9,234 nt of DNA from Acidobacteriota bacterium (GTDB lineage: Bacteria > Acidobacteriota > Terriglobia > Terriglobales > SCQP01): assembly GCA_021823305.1 (NCBI GenBank), contig JAKAOE010000044.1, forward strand, positions 1-9,234, written 5' to 3'. The translations under genes were made by a program, and so were the position numbers. The stretch's first letter is position 1. Each line of letters opens with the position of its first letter. Positions 6,604 through 9,234 of this stretch are shown piece by piece. The notes below the pieces were generated by a model that searched no databases, had not been told where the DNA came from, and saw only the letters and a list, made by a program, of their open reading frames with translations.

Positions 6604-8013
6604 ATGGCTCAGAGACTCGCGCTTTGCCTTGCGCTTGCCGGCTTGGCGCTCGCCGCCGGCGCGCAGGCGGTCAACCGCGACTGGACCCAGTTCGGCGACA
6701 ACGCCGCCCGCACCAGCGCCCCCGCCGGCTCGACCGGCATCACCGCCGCCAACGTCAAGTCGCTGGTCCGCCGCCAGATCCCGCTCGACGGCACCGTGGA
6801 CGCCTCGGTGATCTATATCCATGGCGCCGAAGTCAACGGCGCCGCGCACGACACGATCTTTTTCACCACCAGCTTCGGCAAGACCGAGGCGCTGGACGCC
6901 GACTCCGGCGAGCTGCTGTGGACCTTCACCCCGCCCGATTACGCCGCCCTCACCCAGAGCCGCCAGGTCACCAACTCCACCCCCATCGCCGATCCCGGCC
7001 TCCAGGCCATCTACGCCGCCTCGCCCGACGGCTACATCCAGAAACTGGCGGTCAGCGACGGCCATGTGATCTGGCGCACCGCCATCACCCTGCTGCCGCT
7101 GCGCGAGAAGATGGATTCGCCGCTCAGCTTCGGCAGCGGCCACGTCATCGCCGTCACCGCCGGCTACATCGGCGATCGCTCCCCCTACCAGGGCCACGTC
7201 ACCATCCTCGACCCCGCCACCGGCAAGCTCCTGCATGTCTGGAACTCGCTCTGCAGCAACCGCACCGGCCTGATCCAGCCCGCCTCCTGCCCGGAGAGCG
7301 ATTCCGCCATCTGGGGCCGCGCCGGCGCGGTGCAGAACGCCCAGGGCGACCTCTTCGTCGCCACCGGCAACGCCCGCTGGGATGGCAGGATCTACTGGGG
7401 TGACTCGGTCATCGAACTCAATCCCGACGCCACCCGGATGCTCGCCAACTACACCCCCGCCGACACCGACGAGCTGCAGATGCGCGACCTCGACCTGGGC
7501 TCAACCTCACCCGTCCTGCTCGGTGATGGCGTGATCGCCCAGGGCGGCAAGGACCGCCTCATCCGGCTCATCAGTCTGGCGGCCATCGCCGGCACCCAGC
7601 CGCATCAGGATCACGAGCTGCAGACCGTCTCCACCCCCGGCGGCCAGATGCTGTTCACCGCCCCCGCCGTCTGGCGCCACGACGGCCAGACCTGGATGAT
7701 CGCCGCCGACGGCCGCGGCACGGAAGCCTGGCAGCTCGTCCACCAGCGCCTCATCTCCAAGTGGCGCAACGCCAACGGCGGCACCAGCCCGGTGATTGCC
7801 GGCGGCCTGCTCTACGTCTTTGGCGGCTACTACGGCGGCCTGCGTGTCTACGATCCCGCCACCGGCCGCCAGATCGCCGACCTGCCCTGTGGTTCCGGCC
7901 ACTGGAACAGCCCCATCGTGGTCGACGGCAAGATCATCCTCCCCGAAGGCAACGTCAACCGCCGTCTCACCATCGGCACGCTTGACATCTGGAGCCTGCC
8001 CCCGGCCAAGTAG
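6604..8013 (+). CDS. Exported PQQ-binding-like beta-propeller repeat protein
   Basis: The product has 469 residues and begins with a Sec signal peptide (MAQRLALCLALAGLALAAGAQA, cleavage near residue 22). NRDWTQFGDNAARTS then follows, a typical opening of PQQ-like propellers. Repeated blade signatures of the form x-L-D-x-x-x-G-x-x-x-W recur at 97-107 (ALDADSGELLW), 147-157 (KLAVSDGHVIW), 201-213 (ILDPATGKLLHVW) and 415-427 (VYDPATGRQI). Together they suggest a seven- or eight-bladed propeller filling the whole protein. Cys217 and Cys229 could form a disulfide. There is no cytochrome c domain and no adjacent-cysteine pair as in quinoprotein alcohol dehydrogenases, so catalysis and PQQ binding cannot be claimed; a binding or assembly role is as likely. 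Start choice rests on the signal peptide, since no Shine-Dalgarno sequence is visible. It is divergent from the large Asp-box gene and converges on vapC with only three bases between the stop codons. Confidence 0.88.
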   Translation: MAQRLALCLALAGLALAAGAQAVNRDWTQFGDNAARTSAPAGSTGITAANVKSLVRRQIPLDGTVDASVIYIHGAEVNGAAHDTIFFTTSFGKTEALDADSGELLWTFTPPDYAALTQSRQVTNSTPIADPGLQAIYAASPDGYIQKLAVSDGHVIWRTAITLLPLREKMDSPLSFGSGHVIAVTAGYIGDRSPYQGHVTILDPATGKLLHVWNSLCSNRTGLIQPASCPESDSAIWGRAGAVQNAQGDLFVATGNARWDGRIYWGDSVIELNPDATRMLANYTPADTDELQMRDLDLGSTSPVLLGDGVIAQGGKDRLIRLISLAAIAGTQPHQDHELQTVSTPGGQMLFTAPAVWRHDGQTWMIAADGRGTEAWQLVHQRLISKWRNANGGTSPVIAGGLLYVFGGYYGGLRVYDPATGRQIADLPCGSGHWNSPIVVDGKIILPEGNVNRRLTIGTLDIWSLPPAK

Positions 8014-8016
8014 CCG

Positions 8017-8400
8017 CTACCGGATTACTTCGATCTCGATCCCCACCCGCAGCCGCTTCCAGGTGCGATCCGCGGTGAGCACGCGCGCCCCCCGCTCCCG
8101 CGCCAGCGCCAGGCACGCCCGGTCGCCGAACGAAAGCCCCAAGGCGCGCGTCGCCGGGAGAAGCCGGGCCGTCTCGAGCGCGTGCTCCTCGTTGAACTCG
8201 ATGCGCGCCAGCGGCAGGCGCGCGATTTGAGCCGCTGCCGCGTCCACATCCTGGCCGGCGCGCCCCACCCGCGCGAGAACCTCCGCAAGATTCACGGTCG
8301 AGATCAGCGCGCCGCCGCCGGCCAAGGCCTTTCCGACGGTTTCCGCCCCCGGCTCGGACAGAACGAAGGCCAATAGCGCCGACGCGTCCAATACGCTCAT
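8017..8400 (-). CDS. vapC: PIN-domain ribonuclease toxin, VapC/FitB-like
   Basis: This 127-residue protein is the usual length for VapC toxins and carries the PIN-domain acidic set: Asp5 in the opening SVLDASALLAF, Glu40 in STVNLAEVL, Asp93 in LSFGDRACLALA and Asp111 in VLTADRTW. PIN toxins are Mg2+-dependent ribonucleases, in many cases cutting tRNA or rRNA, and are held inactive by the partner antitoxin. All four acidic residues are present, so the toxin looks intact. Its ATG overlaps the antitoxin stop as ATGA (8400-8397), the standard translational coupling in these operons. Its stop lies three bases from the stop of the convergent PQQ-like gene. The RNA target cannot be predicted from sequence. 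Confidence 0.92.
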   Translation of the reverse strand: MSVLDASALLAFVLSEPGAETVGKALAGGGALISTVNLAEVLARVGRAGQDVDAAAAQIARLPLARIEFNEEHALETARLLPATRALGLSFGDRACLALARERGARVLTADRTWKRLRVGIEIEVIR

Positions 8401-8690
8401 CGCTTCGGCAGCGGCCGCAGGCCCCGCTGGTACTCCCGCTCCTCCCGCCTCGCTTCGCGCCGCCGTTCGCGAATCAACTCGCGCACCCCGTCCGGCTTGC
8501 CTGCGGGAAATAGTCGCGCGAAGTACTCCTGAATCGGCCGCGGGTCGAAGGCCGGCTCCGTCTTGGCGCCCACCGCCTCCGTCAAAATCGCGCGCGCCTC
8601 GCTCTCCATGCTGCGCCCGTGCCGCGCCGCGCGCTCGCGTAGCGCCTGTTTGACCGCCTCCGGCAGGTTGCGGATGTGCATCGTCGCCAT
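8397..8690 (-). CDS. vapB: Ribbon-helix-helix antitoxin, FitA/VapB-like
   Basis: From the ATG at 8690 the product has 97 residues. The N-terminal region TMHIRNLPEAVKQALRERAARHG followed by SMESEARAILTEAV (about 3-40) is the FitA/StbC type of ribbon-helix-helix DNA-binding domain: a short strand, then two helices. The C-terminal half is very rich in Arg and Glu (RRREARREEREYQRG, about 76-90) and should wrap around the PIN toxin and occupy its active site. Dimers of this family bind their own promoter, which fits the tandem repeats directly upstream. Alternative in-frame starts are at 8681 and 8717. The ATG at 8717 lies upstream of the extended -10, so transcription from that promoter would not include it. 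No Shine-Dalgarno sequence precedes any candidate. The 4-base overlap with vapC indicates one transcript. Confidence 0.9.
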   Translation of the reverse strand: MATMHIRNLPEAVKQALRERAARHGRSMESEARAILTEAVGAKTEPAFDPRPIQEYFARLFPAGKPDGVRELIRERRREARREEREYQRGLRPLPKR

Positions 8691-8716
8691 TGCTGGCAAT
8701 GATAGCATTGCTAGCA
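8691..8716 (-). promoter_or_regulatory. vapBC operator-promoter: three tandem 8-mers with an embedded extended -10
   Basis: Read on the plus strand, TGCTGGCA (8691-8698), TGATAGCA (8700-8707) and TGCTAGCA (8709-8716) follow each other with single-base gaps, a 9-base period of consensus TGMTRGCA. The same segment is also an inverted repeat: GCAATG-ATAG-CATTGC is perfect and extends outward to arms matching at 10 of 11 positions. On the minus strand TGCTATCAT (8707-8699) is an extended -10. The antitoxin ATG at 8690 begins immediately after the block, so repressor bound here would cover the promoter. No good -35 is seen, as is common for extended -10 promoters. The half-site TGATAGCA/TGCTATCA matches, from memory, the gonococcal FitA operator half-site. 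Confidence 0.6.
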
Positions 8717-8733
8717 CGCCACCGGAGGCGGCG

Positions 8734-8759
8734 GGTCCCGGGTCGCGCGGAGCGGGACC
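8734..8759 (-). terminator. Hairpin immediately after the cytochrome c stop codon
   Basis: GGTCCCG (8734-8740) and CGGGACC (8753-8759) form a perfect 7-bp GC-rich stem with a 12-base loop. The stem directly abuts the cytochrome c TGA stop (8762-8760). No U-run follows on the minus strand, so it may attenuate read-through into vapBC or protect the 3' end rather than act as a strong intrinsic terminator. Confidence 0.35.
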
Positions 8760-9234
8760 TCAGTGGCCTGGCGTGGACGGCAGCGAGCGGATGAAGGCCG
8801 CGAGTTCGGCCGCCTGCTGCGGGCTCAGGTCGGTGAGCGGCATGCCGCCCTGCTGCATCTGCGTGCTGTGGTGCAGCAGCAGGTCCTCGATCACCTTCGC
8901 CGGCAGCAGCGAGGCGGTGCCCGCCAGCGGCGGCGCCGCCACCGTGCCCGTGAGCCCGCCCACGCCGTGGCAGGCGTAGCAGGAGTAGTTCTGGAACAGG
9001 TTGCGCCCGGCGATCGCCGCCTGGCTCAATGGCTTCGGCCGCTTCGGCGGCCGGGCCGCCGCGCCGCCGGCCGGCGCGGCGGCTGCCGCCGAAGCGGCGG
9101 GCGGTGGCGCCGGTGTTTGGCTCAGGCTGATCACGTAGCTGATCAGTTGCTGGATCTGCGCCTCGGGAATCGTCACCGCCGGCATGCCGCCGGCCCGCAT
9201 TTTGGGCAGCGGGTTGCGCAGCAGGCCGTGAATC
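8760..9234 (-). CDS. Multi-domain cytochrome c, C-terminal part (5' end outside window)
   Basis: The frame is open to the right edge, giving 157 visible residues. The in-frame ATG at 9200 is not a real start, because HGLLRNPLPKMRAGGMPAV followed by AQIQQLISYVISL is the C-terminal end of a cytochrome c domain, with its methionine-ligand loop (Met17) and last helix. A flexible Ala/Pro-rich linker follows (about residues 41-69, ending PPKRPKP). A second cytochrome c domain then appears, with heme motif CYACH at 85-89, probable axial methionine in QQGGMPL (Met131) and final helix AAELAAFIRSL. The full protein should therefore carry at least two hemes, the first heme motif being outside the window. 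It is likely an exported electron carrier, perhaps serving a quinoprotein or other dehydrogenase; the partner is not visible here. vapBC lies downstream on the same strand. Confidence 0.87.
   Translation of the reverse strand, partial: IHGLLRNPLPKMRAGGMPAVTIPEAQIQQLISYVISLSQTPAPPPAASAAAAAPAGGAAARPPKRPKPLSQAAIAGRNLFQNYSCYACHGVGGLTGTVAAPPLAGTASLLPAKVIEDLLLHHSTQMQQGGMPLTDLSPQQAAELAAFIRSLPSTPGH

Noticed and set aside
6516..7403. A 295-codon plus-strand frame overlapping the PQQ-like gene
   Set aside because: It is an off-frame reading rich in Arg, His and Pro; the overlapping frame has a signal peptide and propeller repeats.
6604..8013. Calling the PQQ-like protein a quinoprotein alcohol or glucose dehydrogenase
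   Set aside because: The family-specific adjacent cysteines, catalytic residues and a cytochrome domain are not seen, and 469 residues is short for the alcohol dehydrogenase class.
8010..8020. Short inverted repeat GTAGC-C-GCTAC between the convergent stops, as a bidirectional terminator
   Set aside because: The arms are only five bases with a one-base loop and no U-run, and they are formed largely by the two opposed TAG stop codons.
1..9234. CRISPR array, tRNA, rRNA, insertion sequence or integrase
   Set aside because: I saw no regularly spaced long repeats, no cloverleaf-like segment, no terminal inverted repeats and no transposase or recombinase motifs.

Overview
The window is GC-rich, tightly packed chromosomal DNA. 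Gene content suggests a soil-type Acidobacteriota bacterium: an alternative complex III-like redox locus, a very large secreted Asp-box (BNR/VPS10-type) propeller protein, a PQQ-like propeller protein and several class I cytochromes c. This assignment is an inference from protein families; no rRNA or other phylogenetic marker is present.

Left part (1-2872, all minus strand, read from 2872 towards 1): a small exported monoheme cytochrome c, then a membrane-anchored pentaheme cytochrome (ActA-like), then the N-terminal 577 residues of a Tat-exported molybdopterin-oxidoreductase-family protein with an N-terminal iron-sulfur site (ActB-like), which runs off the left edge. Together they look like the start of an alternative complex III operon, a quinol-oxidising electron-transfer complex that replaces cytochrome bc1. 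The remaining Act subunits would lie beyond base 1. About 400 bases without a convincing gene (2873-3268) precede this operon and hold a CRP/FNR-like palindrome.

Middle part (3269-8013): two divergently transcribed genes for exported beta-propeller proteins. On the minus strand is a 1084-residue protein with eleven Asp-box motifs and a C-terminal FlgD/Ig-like domain. On the plus strand is a 469-residue PQQ-like propeller protein. They share an 80-base intergenic region containing a -10 element that reads in both directions, and a second extended -10 placed so that the plus-strand transcript could begin at the start codon.

Right part (8017-9234, minus strand): a complete type II toxin-antitoxin pair (FitA-like ribbon-helix-helix antitoxin, PIN-domain toxin, ATGA overlap). 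Directly upstream of the antitoxin are three 8-base repeats at 9-base spacing with an extended -10 embedded in them, a likely autoregulatory operator-promoter. Beyond it is the C-terminal part of an at least two-domain cytochrome c that enters from the right edge.

The common theme is periplasmic or extracytoplasmic electron transfer and exported propeller proteins, with a toxin-antitoxin module lodged between them. I see no mobile element, CRISPR array, tRNA or rRNA. The most unusual signals are regulatory: the tandem-repeat operator and the symmetric divergent promoter.
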